Notes under the pieces: model-generated | Seen by the model: the letters and a program-made list of their open reading frames with translations, nothing else | What the model was told of the DNA's origin: nothing | Databases searched by the model: none | Program-made: the position numbers and the translations under genes | Virus record (IMG/VR): IMGVR_UViG_3300006100_001587 | Location: 1 to 36,176 of that record | Length of the DNA stretch: 36,176 bases | Direction: 5' to 3' (one strand) | DNA from: a virus | Shown: positions 30,234 through 36,024 of the stretch, piece by piece | Layout of the letters: each line of letters starts with the position of its first letter | Position numbering within the stretch: position 1 is the stretch's first letter

Positions 30234-30513
30234 AATAGACAATAAACTTACATTATATGAATTTACGCGATGGGCGGCTCTTTTAGAAGCAGTTGAAATT
30301 ATTGCTGAAAAATGTAAACAAAGAGGTATTAATTTTGATAGTTATGAAGGTATGAAATATATTAAACCTTTAGATATTCAAGATTATGTTAATACTCGCT
30401 CAGATGCGCTTGTAATGAAAATTAAAACAGCTCGAGAGATAGAAAAAAACCTAAACAACATCAAATGCCTACAAATCGAAAAACAGTTAAAACGCTTGGA
30501 AGTAGTAGAGTGA
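30220..30513 (+). CDS. Hypothetical helical protein, 97 aa
   Basis: I do not recognise it. The 97 residues are mostly helical and charged with two Cys; Tyr-Glu-Phe-Thr-Arg-Trp-Ala-Ala-Leu near 13-21 is a possible amphipathic helix. It overlaps the ClpP-like gene by 49 nt, an unusually long overlap for this genome, so its last codons or the next gene's start may be set differently. Confidence 0.68.
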   Translation: MEINKIDNKLTLYEFTRWAALLEAVEIIAEKCKQRGINFDSYEGMKYIKPLDIQDYVNTRSDALVMKIKTAREIEKNLNNIKCLQIEKQLKRLEVVE

Positions 30514-31028
30514 TACGATTATCCGGAGACATTGATGATGAGTCAGCCGGTAAAATTATTGATCAACTTATAAAGTTAGATAAGAAAAACGGTAATGATA
30601 TTCTATTAATACTTGACTCTCCGGGTGGGGATATAGATGCAACTATTTCAATATATCAAGTTACACAATTACTAAGGTGTGATGTAGCCACGCTTGCTCT
30701 ATCTAATGCTGCTTCCGCTGCAGCCGTGCTTTTAGCTTGTGGTACCCTAGGTAAACGTATGGTAATGGAACATAGTATTGTTATGCTTCACGATATTAGT
30801 CAAGAATTATCAGAAGATTATCATCGTTGTTTAGAAAGTGAACTGATAAGTTTGAGAATTTCTAAAAAAATTCTTAATGAAATGCTTTTAAAGCAAAATA
30901 TAAAAAACCCCGAACAATTTTTAAAAGCAGAAGCTACATACATGTACGGTAAAGAAGCAGTAGATAATAAACTTGCCGATCATGTTATAACTAACTTAAC
31001 TGAAGTGCTAAAAATTACTAATATTTAA
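30465..31028 (+). CDS. clpP: ClpP-like serine protease
   Basis: The 187-residue protein has the ClpP/crotonase fold pattern: Asp-Ser-Pro-Gly-Gly-Asp-Ile (51-57), a nucleophile Ser84 in Asn-Ala-Ala-Ser-Ala-Ala-Ala (compare Gln-Ala-Ala-Ser-Met-Gly-Ala) and His109 in Met-Leu-His-Asp (compare Ile-His-Gln-Pro). The third triad residue is unclear: Glu150 seems to fall where E. coli has Asp171. ClpP forms barrels that degrade proteins delivered by a ClpX/ClpA partner, but phage ClpP-like proteins can also act as head proteases. No ATPase partner is in the window. A phage tmRNA lies 5 kb downstream. Confidence 0.82.
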   Translation: MPTNRKTVKTLGSSRVIRLSGDIDDESAGKIIDQLIKLDKKNGNDILLILDSPGGDIDATISIYQVTQLLRCDVATLALSNAASAAAVLLACGTLGKRMVMEHSIVMLHDISQELSEDYHRCLESELISLRISKKILNEMLLKQNIKNPEQFLKAEATYMYGKEAVDNKLADHVITNLTEVLKITNI

Positions 31029-31029
31029 A

Positions 31030-31281
31030 ATGACACCAGAGTACATTATAGCTGATAGTTCTGTAAAGTTTTTAAATGCACGTAACCCGCTTGAAGAATA
31101 TCTTTTTTATAGTAATAACAATACTTGGACACGAAAACTAACAGAATTTATAATGTATGCTGATTCTAATAGTGCAGTAGAAAGTGCAAAAAAACTTCAA
31201 TTAGAAGAAAGTTTACCGAAAAAAGTTTTTTTAATACAAAAACAAGGTAATACAATTAATATTGGAGAAGTAAAATTTTAA
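31030..31281 (+). CDS. Hypothetical protein, 83 aa
   Basis: Unknown small protein. It is mixed alpha/beta with an Asn-rich centre and no Cys, membrane helix or motif I know. It starts 1 nt after the ClpP-like stop and overlaps the HNH gene start by one base, so it is part of the same unit. Confidence 0.68.
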   Translation: MTPEYIIADSSVKFLNARNPLEEYLFYSNNNTWTRKLTEFIMYADSNSAVESAKKLQLEESLPKKVFLIQKQGNTINIGEVKF

Positions 31282-31925
31282 TGAGTTTAGTAGAGCCGGA
31301 AACCCGTACAACGTTATTAATTAACAAACTTTACCAAGCATTTTCATTTTGTTCCGCTAAAGCTGCAATTAGACACTTAGTTACAGGTAGAGTAAAAGGT
31401 ATAGACGCTAATGGTAATATAGCTTCCTGGGATAACGAAGATATAGACACATATCCTCCAGTTAAGTCTTCTATATCGTGGAGTGACAATACTGTAGCTC
31501 TTTATGACGATCAACCTTATCTACGTAGTGCACCTAATCGTATAACCGGGGAAGAATCTAAAAGATATATTCCAACTATAGTTATATGTGGTTACCATTT
31601 TGGGTTCCATCACCGCAAAAGTGATAATATATCTTTAAAAACATTATATTCAATTTATAAAGGAACTTGTCAATACTGTCTTAACCCTATAACATTTAGT
31701 AATGCTACTAAGGATCATGTATATCCTAAATCAAAAGGCGGTACTAATCATGATTTTAACTTAGTTCTTGCATGTCGTAAGTGTAACAGTAGTAAAGATA
31801 ACATTTTTCCTTATTATAATGTTAACGGTCAAGAAGTTAAACCACGTAAAATGTTGCCGGCAGGTATGTTTATACCTGAAAAAAATAATATAAGAGAAGA
31901 ATGGAAACCTTTTCTTTATATGTAG
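31281..31925 (+). CDS. HNH endonuclease-like protein
   Basis: The 214-residue protein has a zinc-binding HNH domain at about residues 130-175: Cys-Gln-Tyr-Cys, then Lys-Asp-His-Val-Tyr-Pro-Lys-Ser-Lys-Gly-Gly, Asn-His-Asp-Phe-Asn-Leu-Val and Cys-Arg-Lys-Cys-Asn. The N-terminal half has no motif I recognise. It could be a free-standing homing endonuclease or a nuclease with a role in host DNA breakdown. Confidence 0.86.
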   Translation: MSLVEPETRTTLLINKLYQAFSFCSAKAAIRHLVTGRVKGIDANGNIASWDNEDIDTYPPVKSSISWSDNTVALYDDQPYLRSAPNRITGEESKRYIPTIVICGYHFGFHHRKSDNISLKTLYSIYKGTCQYCLNPITFSNATKDHVYPKSKGGTNHDFNLVLACRKCNSSKDNIFPYYNVNGQEVKPRKMLPAGMFIPEKNNIREEWKPFLYM

Positions 31926-31963
31926 TTGATTTTGTTGGTTCGTATATTATATATATATACATT

Positions 31964-32362
31964 ATGATTATTAAACTTACAAACACAACTCCAGGTTTTG
32001 AAAATCAACCTATTTTATTAAATACAGATTATATAGTTTCTTCACTAATTAATAATATTACGCGGCCAGATGGTACTACTGCAAATAGCACGACAATTCA
32101 CTGCCCCCCACATGGTATTTGGGAAGTAAAAGAAAGCGTGGAAGAAATTTACTCACTGATTGATAGTAAATCATGTGGCTGTTCAGGTAAATGTGCAAGT
32201 AAACGCGCAAACACAACTATATTAAACGAGAATACTAATTCAGCCTCCGCCCCTGCTCCTTTATATTTCCCTGCAAATAATACAGCTACCGACAATATAC
32301 GCAGATCAAAGCCCGTAGAGCCAGCTAATGCTAAGAAAGATAACAAGAAAAAGCGTAAATAA
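31964..32362 (+). CDS. Hypothetical protein, 132 aa
   Basis: I chose the ATG at 31964 (after a TA-rich leader); a longer frame from 31901 overlaps the HNH gene and starts with unlikely sequence. The product has a beta-rich first half, a Cys cluster (Cys-Gly-Cys-Ser-Gly-Lys-Cys near 71-77) that may bind metal, and a disordered Lys-rich tail. Function unknown. Confidence 0.68.
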   Translation: MIIKLTNTTPGFENQPILLNTDYIVSSLINNITRPDGTTANSTTIHCPPHGIWEVKESVEEIYSLIDSKSCGCSGKCASKRANTTILNENTNSASAPAPLYFPANNTATDNIRRSKPVEPANAKKDNKKKRK

Positions 32363-32390
32363 GCTTGTATTTTATATAAATATTAATTAA

Positions 32391-32468
32391 ATGAACGTAC
32401 AATCAACATCTCAAATAATAACACGTCAAGCATATTGGCCTTGTTACTGTGTGGGGTTTGAGGTATAA
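32391..32468 (+). CDS. Putative 25-aa peptide
   Basis: An ATG preceded by ATTAATTAA opens a 25-codon ORF ending in TAA, 23 nt before a terminator. The peptide is polar at the start and aromatic/Cys-rich at the end (Trp-Pro-Cys-Tyr-Cys-Val-Gly-Phe). Its isolated position between gene end and terminator suggests a real micropeptide or a leader, but it may be chance. Confidence 0.4.
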   Translation: MNVQSTSQIITRQAYWPCYCVGFEV

Positions 32469-32491
32469 AGTTTATTTAAATTATATACTTT

Positions 32492-32520
32492 AAACCTTAA
32501 GCTCAAAGCTTAAGGTTTTT
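32492..32520 (+). terminator. Rho-independent terminator before the tRNA cluster
   Basis: AAACCTTAAGC and GCTTAAGGTTT form an 11-bp stem with a 5-nt loop, followed by a T-run. It ends the plus-strand protein-coding run just upstream of tRNA-Thr. Confidence 0.9.
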
Positions 32521-32538
32521 TTATAGATCTTTGACAAT

Positions 32539-32613
32539 GCCCTTGTAGCTCAGTGGTAGAGCACCAGTTTTGTAAACTGGCTGTCACTGGTTCAATCCCA
32601 GTCGGGGGCTCCA
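32539..32613 (+). tRNA. tRNA-Thr(TGT)
   Basis: Complete cloverleaf: acceptor GCCCTTG/CGGGGGC with G-T pairs, D-arm AGCTC/GAGC, anticodon stem CCAGT/ACTGG with loop TTTGTAA (anticodon TGT, reads ACA), T-loop TTCAATC and an encoded CCA. Confidence 0.95.
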
Positions 32614-32626
32614 TTTTAATATTTTT

Positions 32627-32728
32627 GCTCTAGTGGCGGAATCAGTCGCGGGGGTGTGAAAGCCCTTGTACCTGTAGGATGCGCGCAATCCAAAGGGCGT
32701 GGAGGTTTAAACCCTCCCTAGAGCACCA
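32627..32728 (+). tRNA. Atypical tRNA-like RNA, anticodon unclear
   Basis: Acceptor strands GCTCTAG/CTAGAGC pair perfectly and are followed by A and an encoded CCA. A GGAGG/CCTCC T-arm with loop TTTAAAC and a GCG/CGC D-stem (loop GAATCAGT, like tRNA-Leu) are present. Between D and T stems lie about 51 nt, more than even class II tRNAs need. No anticodon arm with a 7-nt loop and T33 forms cleanly; a GGG/CCC stem gives a 9-nt loop with GTGTGAAAG. A competing hairpin GCCCTT/AAGGGC (32662-32667 with 32693-32698) encloses GGAT/ATCC. It may be a class II tRNA with an insertion, or a tRNA-like RNA with another role. Confidence 0.6.
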
Positions 32729-32830
32729 ATTTGCAGACCTGTAAACACATTAGGAACTTAATGTATCTGCAACCGTCAGAGCGAAATCAGGATGGGCTGC
32801 TGCTACGGGTTTAATAGTTTCCTGACACAC
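32729..32830 (+). ncRNA. Structured RNA candidate: hairpin plus pseudoknot
   Basis: The spacer between two tRNAs folds well. Hairpin: TTGCAGA (32731-32737) with TCTGCAA (32766-32772), then a 9-nt 5' bulge, ACATTA (32747-32752) with TAATGT (32759-32764) and a single A opposite. Next, CCGT (32773-32776) pairs with ACGG (32805-32808) while TCAGGA (32787-32792) pairs with TCCTGA (32820-32825); the two helices cross, giving an H-type pseudoknot. No ORF or known ribozyme core is present. I do not recognise the family. Confidence 0.55.
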
Positions 32831-32849
32831 AAATAACTATCTTTAATTT

Positions 32850-32924
32850 ATAGACGTGGTATAATGGTTGTGCAGCAGTCTCCAAAACTGCCTTATGTAG
32901 GTTCAATTCCTACCGTCTATGCCA
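32850..32924 (+). tRNA. tRNA-Trp(CCA)
   Basis: Acceptor ATAGACG/CGTCTAT, anticodon stem GCAGT/ACTGC with loop CTCCAAA (anticodon CCA, reads TGG), T-loop TTCAATT and encoded CCA after discriminator G. Confidence 0.95.
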
Positions 32925-32957
32925 TCTTCTTTAGAGGTTTACGGAATAAAATCTCCA

Positions 32958-32980
32958 CGGGAGTGAGATGCTCCCGCCCT
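32958..32980. terminator. Bidirectional terminator-like hairpin
   Basis: CGGGAG and CTCCCG form a 6-bp GC-rich stem with a 7-nt loop between the plus-strand tRNA-Trp and the end of the convergent minus-strand GT17 gene. Flanks are A/T-rich on both sides but lack a strict T-run. Confidence 0.55.
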
Positions 32981-32981
32981 A

Positions 32982-33746
32982 TTATTTTAACATATGTATA
33001 TGTTTAGGCAAATATTGTTCATTCTGTACATGCTCAAATTGCATGTTAGATCTAAAAAATATATCTTTACCTTGTTCGATAGCTTCTTTAATTTTTACCG
33101 GGTCGGTGTATTTTTCGTTGTTGTATTCTTGATGCGAGAAGCTTTTAATCTTTTTTATTATAGCTTGTATATCTCCAAAATAAGAAAAATGCCACCCGGT
33201 TACTCCACCATTCAATGTGATGTCAGCTATTACAAACCTACTATCTCTTAATTGTTGCATATCTGAACCTATTGTTTTAAATGTAATAGCATCAGTTATA
33301 ACGGTACCAGACCACAAACCTTTACACCTACATTTTATATTGTAGTAATAAAAATGTTGTAAAAACTTATATTGACCACGTAAATTAGCACCTCGTATTT
33401 GTTTTAACACGTTAGTATCCGGTATCTCATCTACATCTGAAAGAAGTACTAGGTCGTTATCGTTTAAATTCTGTAAACCTACTTGTAGATGTTTTCTTTG
33501 ACCTATTTCATTAGCCCATGCATCCGTAGATGAATATAATGTTATATTAGGTAGATATACTATTTTATTTTTAAAAGTTGAGAGAGAACTTTCTATTTTA
33601 GGAAACTGTAATTCTTTTTTATCCCCTTTAAATGTATATACGCATTCTGTAATAATAAAGTAATCTACAAAGTCGTTTAATTCATGCAAACGGAAATTTA
33701 GCATGTCAGTTTCTCCATTATACATAAAACAATCATATATATTCAT
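32982..33746 (-). CDS. GT17-like glycosyltransferase
   Basis: The 254-residue protein matches family GT17 (beta-1,4-N-acetylglucosaminyltransferase type): Tyr-Asp-Cys-Phe-Met-Tyr-Asn-Gly-Glu near 4-12, Ile-Ile-Thr-Glu near 31-34 followed by Thr-Phe-Lys-Gly, and Leu-Leu-Ser-Asp104-Val-Asp106-Glu-Ile as the metal-binding motif. Donor is probably UDP-N-acetylglucosamine; acceptor unknown. It stands alone on the minus strand among plus-strand tRNAs, far from the other glycosyltransferases, and looks like an independently acquired gene. Confidence 0.87.
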   Translation of the reverse strand: MNIYDCFMYNGETDMLNFRLHELNDFVDYFIITECVYTFKGDKKELQFPKIESSLSTFKNKIVYLPNITLYSSTDAWANEIGQRKHLQVGLQNLNDNDLVLLSDVDEIPDTNVLKQIRGANLRGQYKFLQHFYYYNIKCRCKGLWSGTVITDAITFKTIGSDMQQLRDSRFVIADITLNGGVTGWHFSYFGDIQAIIKKIKSFSHQEYNNEKYTDPVKIKEAIEQGKDIFFRSNMQFEHVQNEQYLPKHIHMLK

Positions 33747-33798
33747 ATTTGTTAATTACCCGTTGTTATTATTTAATACAGGTTTAAATATGTTTTTT

Positions 33799-33875
33799 CG
33801 GGGTATAGGTCAGCCTGGTAGACCGCCTGGTTTGGGACCAGGATGTCGGGTGTTCAAATCACCCTGCCCCGACCA
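33799..33875 (+). tRNA. tRNA-Pro(TGG)
   Basis: Acceptor CGGGGTA/TGCCCCG, anticodon stem CCTGG/CCAGG with loop TTTGGGA (anticodon TGG, reads CCA), T-loop TTCAAAT and encoded CCA. Confidence 0.95.
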
Positions 33876-33891
33876 TTTAGTAAGTATTATT

Positions 33892-34086
33892 ATGGTTTTA
33901 ATACGTAGAGCATTTAAAGGTGGTAAAGATTATACTGTTATTATGTTAAAAGGTGAAGAACTTAAATGGATACTCACATCCAATTACGAACATAACCGCA
34001 TATTGGAAATATTTAAACAAGACAAATACTATGAAGGTATTGAAAATGATTTTACTGATTTTAAAGAGTTGTTTAGTAAATCATAA
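33892..34086 (+). CDS. Hypothetical protein, 64 aa
   Basis: I place the start at the ATG at 33892, 16 nt after tRNA-Pro, because the longer open frame runs through the tRNA. The product is a small basic alpha/beta protein ending in an acidic helix. Function unknown. It ends 2 nt before the cupin gene. Confidence 0.6.
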   Translation: MVLIRRAFKGGKDYTVIMLKGEELKWILTSNYEHNRILEIFKQDKYYEGIENDFTDFKELFSKS

Positions 34087-34088
34087 CA

Positions 34089-34457
34089 ATGACACGTTTA
34101 TCTGGATATGTTAAAAAAGGTTGGGGTAACGAACTTATATGGGCTACCAATGACAAATACTGTGGCAAGCTTATGCAGTTTAATGAAGGTGCAAAATTTA
34201 GTATGCATTTCCATTCTGAAAAAGATGAAACGTGGTATGTTTTGTCCGGTAAGTTTGTTGTAAAAACTATTGACCCTAAAACTGCTTTCGTACAAGAAGC
34301 ACCGTTAAGCGTAGGAGATATATGGCATAATAAACCATTATACCCGCATCAGCTTATATGCGTAGAAGCGGGTACTGTTATAGAAGTTTCTACCCCAGAT
34401 AGTGTTGAAGATAATTATAGAGTAATGCCTGGAGATAGTCAAACACAGAGTAAATAA
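34089..34457 (+). CDS. Cupin-domain protein, sugar-isomerase-like
   Basis: The 122-residue protein is a single cupin barrel. Metal motif 1 is His-Phe-His-Ser-Glu-Lys-Asp-Glu-Thr-Trp-Tyr-Val-Leu-Ser-Gly (about 40-54) and motif 2 is Pro-His-Gln near 86-88 followed by a Glu-Val-Ser-Thr-Pro end. It resembles the small cupins of mannose-6-phosphate isomerase/mannose-1-phosphate guanylyltransferase type II. A role in GDP-mannose or GDP-fucose supply for the glycosyltransferases is tempting but unproven. Confidence 0.78.
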   Translation: MTRLSGYVKKGWGNELIWATNDKYCGKLMQFNEGAKFSMHFHSEKDETWYVLSGKFVVKTIDPKTAFVQEAPLSVGDIWHNKPLYPHQLICVEAGTVIEVSTPDSVEDNYRVMPGDSQTQSK

Positions 34458-34465
34458 TAATATAT

Positions 34466-34540
<75 letters not shown>

Positions 34541-34551
34541 ATTTTTTTAAT

Positions 34552-34752
34552 ATGAACACCCACATTGTATCTTTATTAAAAGCTATTACCTACAGAATAT
34601 TAGGTAGTCTTACAACGTTTTTAATTAGCTACCTTTTAACTAAACGCGCCGGGCTATCTTTAGGTATAGCTGGTATTGATTTTTTCGGTAAAATAGCATT
34701 ATACTATCTACATGACAGAATATGGAATAGAATTATTAATAAGAAATTTTAA
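34552..34752 (+). CDS. DUF2061 family membrane protein, 66 aa
   Basis: The start is the ATG at 34552, after tRNA-Gly. The product matches the DUF2061 pattern: Lys-Ala-Ile-Thr-Tyr-Arg near 10-15, a hydrophobic helix with Leu-Thr-Thr-Phe-Leu-Ile-Ser-Tyr, Gly-Ile-Asp-Phe-Phe-Gly-Lys and Tyr-Tyr-Leu-His-Asp-Arg-Ile-Trp near 51-58. Two short membrane segments are likely. Family function is not known. Confidence 0.85.
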   Translation: MNTHIVSLLKAITYRILGSLTTFLISYLLTKRAGLSLGIAGIDFFGKIALYYLHDRIWNRIINKKF

Positions 34753-34795
34753 CACCTTATTGATAATTTTTTTTAAGCAATTATAATATTGTTTA

Positions 34796-35368
34796 ATGCC
34801 TTGTAAACAACAGACAGATAATGTTGATATAGTTGAAAGTAATTTTTTAAAATATAGATGTTTTTTAAAACAATTAGTTATACCGTATCATCCTACATTT
34901 GCATATAATCATAATATAAGTTATGTATTAAATAACCCGTTAGCGTATAATATACCACTATTAGTAGAAGAAGCAATCGCATATCATGGTAAATTAAAAC
35001 GATCTTACACGCACGGAGAAGATTTTAAAGATGGAAGTGATTGCAAAACGTCTTCAATACGTGCATATCTAGGGGTAGGAAATAAAAATACATATAGTGG
35101 CAATATAACAAATGTTATAGGTACTTCTGGAAAGCATAAAACAGGGGCGCTGCGAATTATTATATATAACCCACATAAAGATGAGCTTAATTATTTTTTT
35201 ATAGACAAAAAAGATTGGGTAGAGTTAGCTGTTAAGCCAAAAAAATACAGTACAACTAAACCCTATAAAAGTTACATACATTTTAGATGGCATAAAAAAA
35301 CCAATACTATTCCTAAGTTAGAAATTTATAGAGTGAAAAGTTTTAAAAAACTAGCAAAAGCCTCTTGA
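34796..35368 (+). CDS. Hypothetical protein, possibly nuclease-like, 190 aa
   Basis: I do not recognise it with confidence. A central block (Glu-Asp-Phe-Lys-Asp-Gly-Ser-Asp-Cys-Lys-Thr near 75-85, then Gly-Ala-Leu-Arg-Ile-Ile-Ile-Tyr) resembles the beta hairpin with Asp...Asp-X-Lys of PD-(D/E)XK nucleases. The C-terminus is basic (Phe-Arg-Trp-His-Lys-Lys). A restriction- or Vsr-like nuclease is one reading. It follows a 43-nt AT-rich spacer. Confidence 0.65.
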   Translation: MPCKQQTDNVDIVESNFLKYRCFLKQLVIPYHPTFAYNHNISYVLNNPLAYNIPLLVEEAIAYHGKLKRSYTHGEDFKDGSDCKTSSIRAYLGVGNKNTYSGNITNVIGTSGKHKTGALRIIIYNPHKDELNYFFIDKKDWVELAVKPKKYSTTKPYKSYIHFRWHKKTNTIPKLEIYRVKSFKKLAKAS

Positions 35369-35405
35369 CGTTTAATTGTTTTTAGTTATTATAGCTTAAC
35401 TTTAA

Positions 35406-35478
35406 GGTCTGGTAGCTCAACGGTTAGAGCGAAGCACTCATAATGCTTGGGTTACAGGTTCGAATCCTGTCCGGACCA
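35406..35478 (+). tRNA. tRNA-Met(CAT), elongator or Ile2 type
   Basis: Acceptor GGTCTGG/CCGGACC, anticodon stem AAGCA/TGCTT with loop CTCATAA (anticodon CAT), T-loop TTCGAAT. A G1-C72 pair argues against an initiator. The 3' end reads A-CTA, so CCA is not encoded, unlike the other tRNAs. Lysidine-modified Ile2 cannot be excluded. Confidence 0.92.
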
Positions 35479-35489
35479 CTATTTTTTTT

Positions 35490-35564
35490 GCCTCTGTCGT
35501 TCAACGGATAGGACAACCGCCTTCTAAGCAGTTTATGTGAGTTCGATTCTCGCCGGAGGTACCA
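35490..35564 (+). tRNA. tRNA-Arg(TCT)
   Basis: Acceptor GCCTCTG/CGGAGGT with G-T pairs, anticodon loop CTTCTAA (anticodon TCT, reads AGA), T-loop TTCGATT and encoded CCA. The anticodon stem ACCGC/GCAGT has one C-A mismatch. Confidence 0.9.
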
Positions 35565-35566
35565 AT

Positions 35567-35980
35567 TTAAATCTTAAGACTATTTGGTTTAGTAGCTCTT
35601 ATATAAACCTCACCCCAGACCTCTAATTCACCCATAAGAGCTTGAAACTCTTTTTGTGATAATTTATCTAAGTCTGCTAACTTTGCATAAACTTCCTCTG
35701 CCATTTTTTTGTAATGAGCATTGGTTTTATCGCAGTCTTTATTAGGGTCTTTTTCCATTTTTTCAGCTTCTGCGTATGGTTTTGCTTTTGCTGCAAAATG
35801 AATAGATGTCAATGTAGCAAAACCACCTTTTTCTTTTGAACTATGAGCTATTTTAGCAGCACCAGCAGCTCTTTTAACTAGGAATTGTTCTAAAGCTTCC
35901 TCTGTCTCTGGCTTAGGTTGAACACGTTTTTCGAGTATTAATTGATACTGTTCAGCTAACATTTTTAAGTTGTTATTCAT
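35567..35980 (-). CDS. Hypothetical protein with leader-like N-terminus, 137 aa
   Basis: Unknown protein, 137 residues, mostly helical and rich in Ala, Lys and Glu. The N-terminus (Met-Leu-Ala-Glu-Gln-Tyr-Gln-Leu-Ile-Leu-Glu) resembles capsid-targeting leaders of T4 internal head proteins, with Ile-Leu-Glu at about 15-17 as a possible cleavage point. That is inference. It is transcribed towards tRNA-Arg and away from the tmRNA. Confidence 0.72.
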   Translation of the reverse strand: MNNNLKMLAEQYQLILEKRVQPKPETEEALEQFLVKRAAGAAKIAHSSKEKGGFATLTSIHFAAKAKPYAEAEKMEKDPNKDCDKTNAHYKKMAEEVYAKLADLDKLSQKEFQALMGELEVWGEVYIRATKPNSLKI

Positions 35981-36024
35981 AATAAATATATTATATTACT
36001 TATTGTTATTTGATATATTTTAAT

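Noticed and set aside
31901-31963. Upstream extension of the 132-aa gene overlapping the HNH gene
   Set aside because: The added residues are encoded by a TA-repeat leader and the HNH 3' end; the ATG at 31964 follows a normal AT-rich leader.
32531-32536. TTGACA just before tRNA-Thr as a -35 box
   Set aside because: A matching -10 box would fall inside the tRNA and none is seen.
32729-32830. Hammerhead, preQ1 riboswitch or GOLLD/ROOL-type RNA
   Set aside because: The hammerhead CTGATGA core is absent, no preQ1 aptamer pattern fits, no target gene follows, and the region is far too short for the giant phage RNAs.
33703-33891. Long open frame extending the 64-aa gene upstream through tRNA-Pro
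   Set aside because: It would translate a complete tRNA gene and part of the opposing GT17 gene; the ATG at 33892 directly after the tRNA is the better start.
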